Origin: an uncultured Intestinimonas sp.
GTDB taxonomy: Bacteria; Bacillota_A; Clostridia; Oscillospirales; Oscillospiraceae
Length of the DNA: 19,834 bases
Direction of reading: 5' to 3'
Assembly (NCBI GenBank): GCA_958435885.1
Contig: CAUBHZ010000003.1
Location: 1-19,834 of the forward strand
Shown here: positions 7,581 through 15,721 of the stretch, in pieces
Numbering within the stretch: the first letter of the stretch is position 1
Layout: every line of letters starts with the position of its first letter
Notes under the pieces: model-generated
What the model was told of the DNA's origin: nothing
The model's database searches: none
The model's input: the letters and a program-made list of their open reading frames with translations, nothing else
Program-made: the position numbers and the translations under genes

Positions 7581-8516
7581 TTACAGCTTTTCGCCCGCTG
7601 TCAGGGGATGGCCGCGGAGGAAATCCGCCGCCGCCATCCGTTTTTTCCCATCAGGCTGAAGCTCTTTGATCCGCAGCAGAGTTCCGCCGCCGCAGGCCAT
7701 GACGACTCCTGTCTTTCCTGCCTCCGCGACTGTGCCGGGAGCCAGATCCGTTGTATCGTCAATAATGTCAGTTGAAAATACTTTACATCTGATCCTGCCA
7801 AATTCCGCCGTGGCACAGGGCCAGGGCAGCAATCCGCGGACCTGGTCATGGAGGGCCTGTGCCCCTTTGGACCAGTCCATGGGGGAAAGCTCCCGGCTGA
7901 GCATGGGGGCGTAGGTGGAGACCGCAGCGTCCTGCGGTGTCCGGGGTGCCTCCCCCCTGGCCAGCAGGTCCACCGCCTCCACCAGCAGCTTGCCGCCCAG
8001 TTCCGCCAGGCGGGCAAACAGTTCGGGTGCCGTCTCATCGGGGCCGATGGCGGTCTCTCCCTGAAGAATCATATCGCCGGCGTCCAGCTCCGGCGCCATG
8101 TGCATGATGGTGACACCGGTGGTCTTGTCCCCGTTGAGGATGGCCCAGTTGATGGGGGCCGCTCCGCGGTACTTGGGAAGCAGCGAGGAGTGGACATTGA
8201 TGCAGCCATAGGCGGGATAGTCCAGAATGTCGGAGGGCAGGATTCGGCCGTAGGCCGCCACCACGATAAGCTCCGGCGCCAGGTCCCGGATATAGCCCAT
8301 GGCCTCCCCGTCCTTCATCTTCAGGGGCTGGAACACCGGGAGATCATGTGCAATGGCATATTCCTTTACAGGGCTTGCCTGGAGCTTCATTCCACGGTTT
8401 TTAGGCTTGTCGGGCTGGGTGAAGACACCGCACACCTCGTGACCGGCCTCCAGGAGGGCGGCCAGAGAGGCCACGGCGAAATCAGGGGTGCCCATGAAGA
8501 GGATGCGCACGGTCAC
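7581..8516 (-). CDS. fmt: Methionyl-tRNA formyltransferase (311 aa)
   Basis: Fmt formylates initiator Met-tRNA with 10-formyl-tetrahydrofolate. The N-terminal formyltransferase fold shows the catalytic triad N107, H109 and D145, and the folate-loop signature SLLPKYRGAAPI (111-122). The C-terminal tRNA-binding OB-like domain starts near residue 205. The start is GTG, overlapping the def stop by 4 nt (GTGA), so the formylation and deformylation enzymes are translationally coupled. Length is standard. Confidence 0.96.
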   Translation of the reverse strand: MTVRILFMGTPDFAVASLAALLEAGHEVCGVFTQPDKPKNRGMKLQASPVKEYAIAHDLPVFQPLKMKDGEAMGYIRDLAPELIVVAAYGRILPSDILDYPAYGCINVHSSLLPKYRGAAPINWAILNGDKTTGVTIMHMAPELDAGDMILQGETAIGPDETAPELFARLAELGGKLLVEAVDLLARGEAPRTPQDAAVSTYAPMLSRELSPMDWSKGAQALHDQVRGLLPWPCATAEFGRIRCKVFSTDIIDDTTDLAPGTVAEAGKTGVVMACGGGTLLRIKELQPDGKKRMAAADFLRGHPLTAGEKL

Positions 8517-9004
8517 TCCTCCTCCTCATACATCTCGTCCAGCTCCTTCTGGGTATAGAGCCGGTCGGTGAGTTCGGTGAAAATGTGGCCTTCCAGGTGG
8601 TCCAGCTCATGACAGAAGCAGCGGGCCACGATGGCCTCCCCCTCTGTTTCGAACCAGTTGCCGTTCCGGTCCTGGGCCTTGACCCGGACCTTCATGGGCC
8701 GCTCCACGGTGCCCCACTTGCCGGGGACGCTGAGGCAGCCCTCCCAGCCGTCCTGGATCTCCTCGGAACGCCAGATGATCTCCGGATTCACCAGCTCCAG
8801 CATCTGCTCCTGGGCGTCCACCACGATGACGCACCGGCGCAGGATGCCCACCTGGGGAGCGGCCAGACCGGCGCCGCCGGCATCGGCCAGGGTTTCTTTG
8901 AGGTCATCCAGCAGGTCCCAAAGCCGCTGGTCAAAGTTGGTGACCGGACGGCAGACCTTGTGCAGTGCGGGGTCTTTGTCGGTCAGGATCTTTCTCAGTG
9001 CCAT
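8513..9004 (-). CDS. def: Peptide deformylase (163 aa)
   Basis: Def removes the formyl group from nascent proteins. All three deformylase motifs are present: GAGLAAPQ (44-51), EGCLS (88-92, metal ligand C90) and HELDH (132-136, metal ligands H132 and H136, catalytic E133). The short length and acidic C-terminus (EMYEEEE) are unremarkable for the family. The ribosome-binding site AGGAGG overlaps the end of priA, whose stop lies 12 bp upstream. Confidence 0.97.
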   Translation of the reverse strand: MALRKILTDKDPALHKVCRPVTNFDQRLWDLLDDLKETLADAGGAGLAAPQVGILRRCVIVVDAQEQMLELVNPEIIWRSEEIQDGWEGCLSVPGKWGTVERPMKVRVKAQDRNGNWFETEGEAIVARCFCHELDHLEGHIFTELTDRLYTQKELDEMYEEEE

Positions 9005-9016
9005 AGTTGTTTCCTC

Positions 9017-10957
9017 CTAATCGTATGGGTTCACATCGGCAAACACCGAAACGCCCCGGATCTCACGGTCATCGGCGGCGGCCTGGAGCAGGCCGGCAAT
9101 GAGCTGCCGGACCTCCCTGGTATTCTGGCAGAGCAGGGTCAGCCGATAGCGGTAGCGGTTGTTCACCTTGGCCACTGCCGCCGGGGCGGGTCCCAGCAGG
9201 CGCGGCCGCGTATCGTAGTCGCTCCAGGCCGCCGCCCAGCTCTCCAGGCTGCGCCGGAGCTTTTGGCATTTTCTGAGCACGGCGGACTCGTCGGTACCCG
9301 AGGCGATGAGAACAAAGACATCCCGGAAGGGCGGGTAGTCCATGAGCCGCCGCAGGTCGATCTCCTGGGCGTAGAAACGGTCGTAGTCCTGGACGGCGGC
9401 GCAGCGGATGACGTCGTTGTCCGGCGTATAGGTCTGGATCACCGCCCGGCCGGTCTTTTCTCCCCGGCCAGCCCGGCCCACCACCTGGGTGAGGAGGGAA
9501 AAGGTCCGCTCCGAGGCCCGGAAGCTGTCCACATAGAGGGCCAGATCGGCGGCCACCACTCCCACCAGGGTCACATTCTCGAAGTCCAGGCCCTTGGCCA
9601 CCATCTGGGTGCCCACCAGAATGGGCACTTTTTTCCGCTGAAAGCGGTCCAGCAGCTTCTGGTGTCCATCGGCAGCTGACACAGTGTCGGCGTCCATCCG
9701 GAGGATCTCCACCCCGGGAAAAAGCTCCTCCAGCTCACTCTGGACCTTCTGGGTACCGGCGCCGATGAAGTTCAGGGTGCCGCCGCACACCGGGCAGGCC
9801 TCCGGCAGGGGCTCGGAGTGGCCGCAATAGTGGCACATGAGCCGGTGGTTGGCCGAGTGGTAAGTGAGGTGGACCGAGCACCGGGGACACACCGGCACCT
9901 CGCCGCACTCCCCACAGGACACCATGCGGCTGGCCCCACGGCGGTTGAGGAACAGAATGGACTGCTCCCCCCGCTCCAGGTTGGCCTCCAGCTCCCGGCG
10001 CAGCAGGGAACCGATGCTGGTCCCGTTGCCGGAGCGGAGCTCCTCCTTCATGTCCGAAATATAGACGGCGGGCAGGGCCCGCTCATTATATCGTTTGGTC
10101 AGGGTCACCAGGTGGTAGACCCCAGTCCTGGCCAGATACATGGTCTCCACCGACGGGGTGGCTGACCCCAGCACCAGCAGACCTCCCGCTTTTGCGCAGC
10201 GGTATTTGGCGATCTCCCGGGCGTGATACCGGGGGGTGTTTTCCGACTTGTAGCTCCCCTCCTGCTCCTCATCCAGAATGAGGAGGCCCAGGTTCTCCAG
10301 GGGGGCAAAGACAGCGGAACGGGTGCCCAGGGCCACCCGTGCCTTCCCGGAGCGTAGGCGCTTCCACTCGTCATAGCGCTCTCCGGCCCGGAGGGAGCTG
10401 TGGAGCACGGCCACATCGCTGCCGAAGTGGGCGGTGAAGATCCGCAGAAGCTGCGGGGTGAGGGCGATCTCGGGGACCAGGACCATGGCGGTCTGTCCCC
10501 GGTCCAGGGCCGCCCGGATGAGGCGGAGGTAGACCTGGGTCTTTCCGCTGCCCGTCACACCAGAGAGAAGGGCCACAGCGGGCTCCGTGGACCGGCATAG
10601 GCCGTCCAACGTCTGAAAGGCGGCCTCCTGCTCCCCGTTGAGCACCGGCGGAGGCGCTGCGGGAGCATCTGCCACCTCGTGTCCTCCCCGAAAGACCTCC
10701 CGCTCCTCCAGCGTGACCAGCCCGCTTTTGACCAGGGATTTGATGGTGGGGCCGGAGGCGCCGGTGAAATAGCAGATCTCCTTGACGCTGGCGCTGCCCA
10801 CGGTGCTCAGGAGCTCCACCACGGCGTACCGCAGGGGGGCACTCCGGCGTCTGGGGGTTACATGGGCCATGGCCTCCTCCGCCGGCACGGCCAGGGAGGC
10901 CACTTTTTCCCGCTTGTCCCCCACCCCCCGCTGGGCGCTGGTCTCCAGGGTGAGCAC
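9017..10957 (-). CDS. priA: PriA replication-restart helicase, C-terminal part downstream of an in-frame stop (646 aa from a GTG)
   Basis: PriA reloads the replisome at stalled forks. This segment has a winged-helix region (about 35-95), the helicase with Walker A GSGKT (136-140) and Walker B DEEQ (229-232; E. coli has DEEH), SATPS (265-269), zinc-binding CxxC pairs (CGEC, CPRC, CHYC, CPVC) and helicase motifs to the natural TAG stop. It is in the same frame as the upstream fragment, separated only by one TAG at 10976-10978. The GTG at 10957 has no good ribosome-binding site. The ATG at 10870, preceded by GGAGGAGG, is a better internal start and would give 617 residues lacking the 3' DNA-binding domain. 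If the TAG is a sequencing error, one protein of about 826 aa spans 9017-11497. Confidence 0.85.
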   Translation of the reverse strand: MLTLETSAQRGVGDKREKVASLAVPAEEAMAHVTPRRRSAPLRYAVVELLSTVGSASVKEICYFTGASGPTIKSLVKSGLVTLEEREVFRGGHEVADAPAAPPPVLNGEQEAAFQTLDGLCRSTEPAVALLSGVTGSGKTQVYLRLIRAALDRGQTAMVLVPEIALTPQLLRIFTAHFGSDVAVLHSSLRAGERYDEWKRLRSGKARVALGTRSAVFAPLENLGLLILDEEQEGSYKSENTPRYHAREIAKYRCAKAGGLLVLGSATPSVETMYLARTGVYHLVTLTKRYNERALPAVYISDMKEELRSGNGTSIGSLLRRELEANLERGEQSILFLNRRGASRMVSCGECGEVPVCPRCSVHLTYHSANHRLMCHYCGHSEPLPEACPVCGGTLNFIGAGTQKVQSELEELFPGVEILRMDADTVSAADGHQKLLDRFQRKKVPILVGTQMVAKGLDFENVTLVGVVAADLALYVDSFRASERTFSLLTQVVGRAGRGEKTGRAVIQTYTPDNDVIRCAAVQDYDRFYAQEIDLRRLMDYPPFRDVFVLIASGTDESAVLRKCQKLRRSLESWAAAWSDYDTRPRLLGPAPAAVAKVNNRYRYRLTLLCQNTREVRQLIAGLLQAAADDREIRGVSVFADVNPYD

Positions 10958-10975
10958 GCCCTGCTCAGTGAGCAG

Positions 10976-11497
10976 CTACAAGGCGGGAGCGGGATCGGCA
11001 GTACCCAGAGCGGCGTGGATCTGCCCCAGCTCGGCGGAGCCGCCGCAGGCCCAGATGAGGTCCAGGATCTGTGCGGCCCGGCGGGAGCGTCCCGCCGCGG
11101 CGTAGGAGGCCTCCCGGTCCACACCGGAGGCGATGTGATAGCTGTCCCGGATGGAGAACCACAACCCCGCCGGCAGCATGGCCCGAGCGGCGTCGTACAC
11201 AGTGCAGAAATACCGCTCCCGCATCCACAGACACAGCTTCAGGCTCTGTTTGTCCAGCACAGGGGCGTCGTCCAGAACGGCAAACACCTCTTTGAGCCGC
11301 TTTCCCTCCGGCAGCTCGCCGGACAGGGCCAGCACGATGCCCTCGGTGCGCTTATTTCCCCGGCCGAAGGGCACCAGCACCCGGACTCCGGGGACCGCCC
11401 GGCCCTCCAGCTCTGCCGGGACCAGATAGTCGTAGGGCCTGTCGATGGCATAGGCGGCCGCCGCCAGGGCTATTTTTGCGATGACCGCCCCATCCAC
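10976..11497 (-). pseudogene. priA: PriA N-terminal part, ended by a premature TAG (173 codons)
   Basis: From a GTG with a strong ribosome-binding site (GGAAGGAGAG, 7 nt before) the frame encodes the PriA 3' DNA-binding domain (about 1-105; e.g. YAIDRPYDYLVP and VLVPFGRG) and the start of the winged-helix region. It then reaches TAG after DPAPAL. Reading on in the same frame gives LLTEQGVLTLET and the rest of PriA without any further stop or shift. One base change (CAG or AAG to TAG) explains it. Alternatives are a true recent nonsense mutation, an assembly error, or suppression. priA starts 108 bp after rpoZ, where many Bacillota have coaBC. Confidence 0.85.
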
Positions 11498-11605
11498 CGC
11501 TGCTCTCTCCTTCCGTCACAGAAAAGGCAAGCGCCGGGGGCTGTTCGCCCGTCCGGCACTTCCGTCACGCCTGGGGATGCGTCGTCCGGCACCCCCGGAC
11601 GCAGG
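11498..11605 (-). other. 108-bp GC-rich spacer between rpoZ and priA with short repeats
   Basis: No gene is seen here. A perfect small hairpin (GTCCGG, 5-nt loop, CCGGAC; 11584-11600) starts 5 nt after the rpoZ stop but has no U-tract. On the plus strand CGTCCGGCAC occurs twice (11550-11559, 11583-11592), and CTTCCGTCAC occurs twice (11510-11519, 11559-11568), the first copy next to the priA ribosome-binding site. This is where coaBC stands in many relatives, so the repeats may mark an old deletion. Confidence 0.5.
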
Positions 11606-11815
11606 TCAAGCCTGGGGCTGAGGGGGCAGGCTCAGATCCACCTTGCCCTCGGCGATCTCACGGATCGCAATGCTCACAGGCTTATCGTTGAGCGGGTAGC
11701 CGCCCTCTTCGGCATCGGCGGCGATCTGGCGGGCCCGGTGGGCCACCACATTCACCAGTTGATAGCGGCTGGGCACCTGCGCCAGCAGGTCCTTCATAGC
11801 GGGATAGAGCATCAT
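11606..11815 (-). CDS. rpoZ: DNA-directed RNA polymerase omega subunit (69 aa)
   Basis: Omega helps fold and stabilise the beta-prime subunit. The protein begins MMLYPAMKDLLAQVPSRYQL and has the VVAHRARQIA segment and the KPVSIAIREIAEGKV segment typical of Bacillota omega. Length (about 70 aa) is normal for this group. The two adjacent ATG codons at 11815 and 11812 are both possible; AAAGGAG is 11 nt before the first. Its place between gmk and priA is the usual one. The 75-bp spacer before it holds a minor inverted repeat (CCGGA/TCCGG, 11852-11867) and nothing else that I recognise. Confidence 0.93.
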   Translation of the reverse strand: MMLYPAMKDLLAQVPSRYQLVNVVAHRARQIAADAEEGGYPLNDKPVSIAIREIAEGKVDLSLPPQPQA

Positions 11816-11890
11816 AACAGATCCAACTCCTTTATTTGCTGCATAGAATATCCGGAACCATGTCCGGTATGGACACTGGGTGGGAGATCC

Positions 11891-12502
11891 TCAAATCCCC
11901 TCCACCAGGTGCATGCGATTTCGGGTCCGGCAGTCCTCCGCCGTCAGGATGGCGATGATCTCAGCGGCGGCCTCAGAGACCTTGTCGTTGACCACCAGAT
12001 AGTCGTAATTGGGAATCTGGGCGTATTCCTCCCGGGCCTTGGTGAGGCGTCCGGCGATGACCTCCTCGCTGTCGGTGTTGCGTCCCCGCAGGCGGCGGGA
12101 GAGCTCCTCAAAGGAGGGGGGAATGATGAAGATGAGCACCGCATCGGGGCATTTGGCCCGGACCTTGGCCGCGCCCTGGACCTCAATGTCCAGCAGTACG
12201 TCGATCCCGGCGTCCAGCTTCTCCTGGATGACCTTCAGGGAGGTGCCGTAATAGTTGCCTACGTACTCCGCGTGCTCCAGCAGTTCGCCCCGGGCGATCA
12301 TGCCCTCGAACTCCTCCCGGTCCACAAAGTTGTAGTTAACACCGTCCGCCTCCCCTACCCGGGGCTTCCGGGTGGTGAAGGAAACGGAAAAATGAATGTC
12401 CTGCCGCTGACCCAGCAGCTCGGCGATCACCGTGCTCTTCCCCACGCCGGAGGGTCCGGACAGAACGATCAGTTCGCCGTGGGCCTTTTTCTTGAGTGCC
12501 AT
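11891..12502 (-). CDS. gmk: Guanylate kinase (203 aa)
   Basis: Gmk phosphorylates GMP to GDP, the last dedicated step before GTP and dGTP, and is a (p)ppGpp target in many Bacillota. The P-loop GPSGVGKST is at 16-24, the GMP-binding SFTTRKPR at 41-48 and YNFV at 57-60, the VLLDIEVQGA strand at 102-111, and the lid region with RLRGRNTDSEE at about 137-147. Length is standard. The start overlaps the remA stop by 1 nt (TGATG), implying coupled translation. Confidence 0.97.
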   Translation of the reverse strand: MALKKKAHGELIVLSGPSGVGKSTVIAELLGQRQDIHFSVSFTTRKPRVGEADGVNYNFVDREEFEGMIARGELLEHAEYVGNYYGTSLKVIQEKLDAGIDVLLDIEVQGAAKVRAKCPDAVLIFIIPPSFEELSRRLRGRNTDSEEVIAGRLTKAREEYAQIPNYDYLVVNDKVSEAAAEIIAILTAEDCRTRNRMHLVEGI

Positions 12503-12777
12503 CAGTCCTCTGCCTCCTCTTCCTCATCCTCCGCCGCCGGCTCACCGCCGGCGAAACGTCCGGCCACCTTCTCCGGCTGGATGGCCGAGAGTACGATGTG
12601 GTCGCTGTCCATGACCAGCACCGCCCGGGTGCGCCGGCCAAAGGTGGCGTCGATGAGGACGCCCCGCTCCCTGGCCTCCTGGACCATGCGCTTGATGGGA
12701 GCGGACTCCGGGCTCACCACCGCGATGAGCCGGCCCGCTGAAACCATATTGCCAAAGCCGATATTGATGAGCTTCAT
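12502..12777 (-). CDS. remA: RemA-family DNA-binding regulator (DUF370, 91 aa)
   Basis: It begins [20 protein letters not shown] and contains SPESAPIKR and [18 protein letters not shown], the hallmark segments of RemA. In B. subtilis RemA forms ring-like oligomers on DNA and activates biofilm-matrix and osmoprotection genes. Sporulating Clostridia keep remA in this cluster, though its targets there are not well defined. The chosen ATG has GAGGAAG upstream; an in-frame ATG at 12795 would add six residues and overlap yicC. The C-terminal 20 residues are strongly acidic ([11 protein letters not shown]), beyond the conserved core. Confidence 0.92.
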   Translation of the reverse strand: MKLINIGFGNMVSAGRLIAVVSPESAPIKRMVQEARERGVLIDATFGRRTRAVLVMDSDHIVLSAIQPEKVAGRFAGGEPAAEDEEEEAED

Positions 12778-12791
12778 GCTGCCGCTTCCTC

Positions 12792-13670
12792 TCACTCGAT
12801 GTTCTGAACCTGCTCCCGGATCTTCTCGATCTCCGCCTTGATGTCGATGACGTGGCGGGCAATCTCCAGATCATTGCACTTAGAGCCAATGGTGTTGGCC
12901 TCCCGGTTGAACTCCTGGATGAGGAAGTCCAGCTTCCGGCCAATGGGGCCGCCCTGGCTCAGCATGGTCCGGAGCTGGGAGAGATGGCTGCGCAGGCGGA
13001 CGGTCTCCTCATCCACCGCCACCTTGTCGGCAAAGATGGCCGCCTCGGTGAGGATGCGGCTCTCATCCAGCTGCTGATTCTGGAGGACCTCACGCATTTT
13101 GGCCTCCAAACGGGCCCGGTACTCGGCCACCGTCTTGGGACTCTGCTCTTCCACCTGTCCGGTGAGCGTTTCAATGGTATCGGCCCGGGAGAGGATGTCG
13201 GCGGAGAGCCGCTCCCCTTCCCGCTCCCGCATGACGGCAAAATCGGCCAGGGCCTGGTCCAGCACCGCGCAGATGTCGGCGGCGGCCTCCTCCACGTTCT
13301 CCGGCGCCTTCTCCGTCTGGAGCACATCGGGGAACCGGGCCATCAGGGCCAGATCGGGCAGGCCCAGAAGCTGATAGGTGTCCTTGAGCTCCTTCAGCGC
13401 CGCCACATAGCCGGCCGCCACCGGATGGTTTACCTTGACGGTGACCGCGTCGGCACCCGCGCTGTCCATGGTGACGAAAACGTCTACCTTTCCCCGGGAA
13501 ATGGCGTTCTGGACGCGGCTCTTCATGGCGTCCTCGGCAAAAATATAGGCTCGGGGCATCTTGATGTTGCAGTCCAGATACCGGTTGTTCACCGAGCGGA
13601 CCTCCACCACGATGGAGCGTCCGTGAAGCACGGCCTCTCCCCTGCCATAGCCAGTCATACTGCGGACCAA
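12792..13670 (-). CDS. yicC: YicC/YloC-family endoribonuclease (292 aa), TTG start
   Basis: The YicC family begins MxxSMTGYGR and ends in the DUF1732 domain; E. coli YicC is an RNase. Here [16 protein letters not shown] is followed by [12 protein letters not shown] and, near the end, [24 protein letters not shown], all family signatures. I chose the TTG at 13670 because it gives the usual three residues before SMTG and has AAAGGGGAG 7 nt upstream. The ATG at 13658 is 19 nt from that site. The frame is open further upstream to 13967, but that part overlaps the membrane-protein gene and is not family sequence. It opens the yicC-remA-gmk-rpoZ block; no convincing promoter is visible in the 83 bp before it. 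Confidence 0.93.
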   Translation of the reverse strand: MVRSMTGYGRGEAVLHGRSIVVEVRSVNNRYLDCNIKMPRAYIFAEDAMKSRVQNAISRGKVDVFVTMDSAGADAVTVKVNHPVAAGYVAALKELKDTYQLLGLPDLALMARFPDVLQTEKAPENVEEAAADICAVLDQALADFAVMREREGERLSADILSRADTIETLTGQVEEQSPKTVAEYRARLEAKMREVLQNQQLDESRILTEAAIFADKVAVDEETVRLRSHLSQLRTMLSQGGPIGRKLDFLIQEFNREANTIGSKCNDLEIARHVIDIKAEIEKIREQVQNIE

Positions 13671-13753
13671 GGGTGGTCTCCCCTTTCTTCTCTCTTCTGT
13701 AATTCCGGTCAGCCGCCCCGGCTCCGACGCATGGGCCGGTCCACCCGGGCGAC

Positions 13754-14245
13754 TTAAAAAGCGATGAGCTTGCTGAAGCCGTAATCGTAGACCAGGAACA
13801 CCACGTTCCCGGCGGGATAGAGGAGCCAGCCCAGCTCCCCGGCCTGGGGCATTCCCCACAGGAAGACGCCCCGGAACCCAAACCACAGCACGGTGAGGGC
13901 GGCATTGAAAAAGGCCAGCTTCACTACCAGCTCCAGGGGCAGCCGGCGCAGACGCTCGGCGGCCCATTTCACCAGCGGGTAGAGGCCGAAAAAGATCAGG
14001 TAAAGCAGCCCGCAGCCCTTACCGGGCAGCAGGACCAGAGCCAGCACCGAGGTACCGGCCCAGCACAGCCCGCCCGCCGCCGGGCCGGCGGAGATGACGG
14101 CGGCGGCCGGCATCAGTCCGGCCACGGCCACCAGGCCGATCCGTCCCCAGGGCGCCAGGGCAGCCGCCCACAGCACCACCAGGGAGAGGGCCGTCAGCAT
14201 GGCCGCCAGGGCCAGCTTTCCGGCATAGGGTGTCCGTCCTCTCAT
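13754..14245 (-). CDS. Small integral membrane protein of unknown function (163 aa)
   Basis: I do not recognise the family with certainty. About five or six hydrophobic helices are visible (roughly 11-31, 35-53, 56-73, 78-94, 105-123, 140-157), with a basic loop KWAAERLRR at 93-101, presumably cytoplasmic. The architecture is loosely like small permease-type S components, but no diagnostic motif supports that. It starts 1 bp after the stop of the J-domain gene, so it is probably co-translated with it. The chosen ATG at 14245 begins MRGRTPYAGK; the open frame upstream of it overlaps the neighbouring gene and has no membrane character. It ends rather abruptly in SKLIAF. Confidence 0.7.
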   Translation of the reverse strand: MRGRTPYAGKLALAAMLTALSLVVLWAAALAPWGRIGLVAVAGLMPAAAVISAGPAAGGLCWAGTSVLALVLLPGKGCGLLYLIFFGLYPLVKWAAERLRRLPLELVVKLAFFNAALTVLWFGFRGVFLWGMPQAGELGWLLYPAGNVVFLVYDYGFSKLIAF

Positions 14246-14246
14246 C

Positions 14247-14849
14247 TCAGTTTCCGCACCCGCCGCACAGGCAGTTGAGACACAGGAGGGTGGTACAGCA
14301 GTCACAGGAATCCATACCGCCTGCGGTATAGCCGTAAGGCCGGTAGGCCTGTCCACCCTGGCGCATCATGTTGTAGGCCTGCCGGTACTCCAGGTTGCCG
14401 GGGTCCATGTTGCAGGCCATCTGGTACTGCTGCATGGCCTCATCCAGCCAGCCCTTCCGGTAGGCGATGGAGCCCATGAGGAAGTGCCACTCGGCATCCT
14501 GACCCGGCACCGACTGGAGCAGCTGCTCCGCCTGGGCCAGATTGCCCAGATTGATGGCCTGCCGGGCCCGGGCGTAAACCGAAGCCCCGCCGGACTGGCT
14601 CTGCCGCTGGTAGCCGCTCTGCTGCTGATAGCCGCTCTGGTACCCTCCGCTGCTCCGGCCGGAGCGCTGCTTGGTGATGGCGTCATAGGCCTCGTTGATG
14701 GCCTTCATCTTCTCCTCGGCCAGATCAGCCAGCGGATTGTTCTGATAGTTGTCGGGATGATATTTCCGGGCCAGCTCCCGGTAGGCCCGCTTGACTTCCT
14801 CGTCGCTGGCATCCGGGCTGACACCCAGCACGCTGTAAGGATCGTTCAT
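14247..14849 (-). CDS. J-domain protein with TPR-like region and cysteine-rich tail (200 aa)
   Basis: Residues 1-65 form a J-domain (YSVLGVSPDASDEEVKRAYR, HPD at 31-33), which would stimulate a DnaK-type Hsp70. There is no glycine/phenylalanine region or zinc domain of true DnaJ. A Gln/Ser/Gly/Tyr-rich linker (about 66-90) leads to a helical TPR-like part (about 91-165; e.g. AEQLLQSVPGQDAEWHFLMG). The last 20 residues contain seven cysteines (CDCC, CLNCLC, CGGC). The ATG at 14849 overlaps the DUF5685 stop by 4 nt. The tail may bind metal or be acylated; that is a guess. Confidence 0.88.
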   Translation of the reverse strand: MNDPYSVLGVSPDASDEEVKRAYRELARKYHPDNYQNNPLADLAEEKMKAINEAYDAITKQRSGRSSGGYQSGYQQQSGYQRQSQSGGASVYARARQAINLGNLAQAEQLLQSVPGQDAEWHFLMGSIAYRKGWLDEAMQQYQMACNMDPGNLEYRQAYNMMRQGGQAYRPYGYTAGGMDSCDCCTTLLCLNCLCGGCGN

Positions 14850-15721
14850 AGCTTGTTCTCCCTGTTTTCTTTCTTGCGCCGCCGCCACTGTCCGGTGAAG
14901 ACGGCCTCCTCCACCATGGGAAGCCCCAGGCACAGGATATTCATGATGACGCCGTTCCACGGGCCGGCGTCTGTGAGGTTGCAGGCGGACACTGCCAGGT
15001 TCAGCGAGTGGCGCAGCGTCAGGCGGACCTCCTCCCGGTGGACCTCCGGCCCGTCGGGAAAGCGCAGGAGGAGCGGGTTATAGCTCCCCGACGTCCGATC
15101 CTCTTCCAGGTCGTCCCAGGCGTCCACCAGATAGATCCAGCGTCCCACATGGTAGAGCATCTGCTCCACGGCCCGGTCCCGGAGCTCTTCGCCGGTGGCC
15201 GGAGCCGCCGCCGATAAGATCCGGGCAAAGGTGTCCGCCGTCCGGTCCAGAGAGGGCGACTTGTCCCGCTCCAGTGTGCGGAGCTCCTCCAAACAGGCTA
15301 CGGTCCGCCGGTCAAAGTCCGGCCGGCGCAAGGCGGCCTTGCGATAGGCCGGCCGCAGCAGGGCGCTCAGCACCCGCGCGGGCAGGCCGCGGAAAAATCC
15401 CTCATCGGCCACGCTGTCCCGCAACTTCCAATAGGTGAGGATGACGCTCTCGTCGGCCGCCGTGTCCAGCCCCGGCCGGGACTGGCAGACCCGTTTCCCC
15501 CGGATGGGACAGGCCACACACCGCCGCCGCTCCAACCCCACCGTCTCCCCCGGCTGAGCCAGGACCATGGCCAGAAAGGCGAAATCGTAGTTGAGGAGCA
15601 GTCTTGGAAAAAAGCCGTACCGCCGCCCCAGGGTGTGGCACAGGCCGCAGTAAATGCCCTGGTAGGCGTCCAGCTCCCGGACCTTCAGCTCCCCCCGGAG
15701 AGGGACCACATAGCCGAACAT
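14846..15721 (-). CDS. DUF5685-family protein, function unknown (291 aa)
   Basis: The start MFGYVVPLRGELKVRE and the segment YCGLCHTLGRRYG (C25, C28) match DUF5685. A second cysteine group, RRCVACPIRGKRVC (C68, C71, C79), follows. The protein appears nearly all helical. The segment YLVDAWDDLEEDRTSGSYNP (197-216) is a conserved-looking acidic helix. No signal peptide or clear membrane helix is present. It overlaps the RseC-family stop by 1 nt (TGATG) and the J-domain start by 4 nt, so the three are expressed together. The cysteine groups may bind metal. No function is known for the family. Confidence 0.82.
   Translation of the reverse strand: MFGYVVPLRGELKVRELDAYQGIYCGLCHTLGRRYGFFPRLLLNYDFAFLAMVLAQPGETVGLERRRCVACPIRGKRVCQSRPGLDTAADESVILTYWKLRDSVADEGFFRGLPARVLSALLRPAYRKAALRRPDFDRRTVACLEELRTLERDKSPSLDRTADTFARILSAAAPATGEELRDRAVEQMLYHVGRWIYLVDAWDDLEEDRTSGSYNPLLLRFPDGPEVHREEVRLTLRHSLNLAVSACNLTDAGPWNGVIMNILCLGLPMVEEAVFTGQWRRRKKENRENKL

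Noticed and set aside
10976..10978. TAG in priA as pyrrolysine or programmed read-through
   Set aside because: PriA is not a known pyrrolysine protein, no pyl genes or special downstream structure are seen here, and the natural priA stop is also TAG. A point mutation or sequence error is simpler.
10679..12841. Plus-strand open frame of 720 codons across priA, rpoZ, gmk and remA
   Set aside because: It runs antisense to four clearly conserved genes and shows no domain. It has no promoter or ribosome-binding logic.
13671..13967. N-terminal extension of YicC to 13967
   Set aside because: The extension overlaps the membrane-protein gene, is Arg/Pro/Gly-rich and precedes the conserved family start. 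It is a shadow frame.
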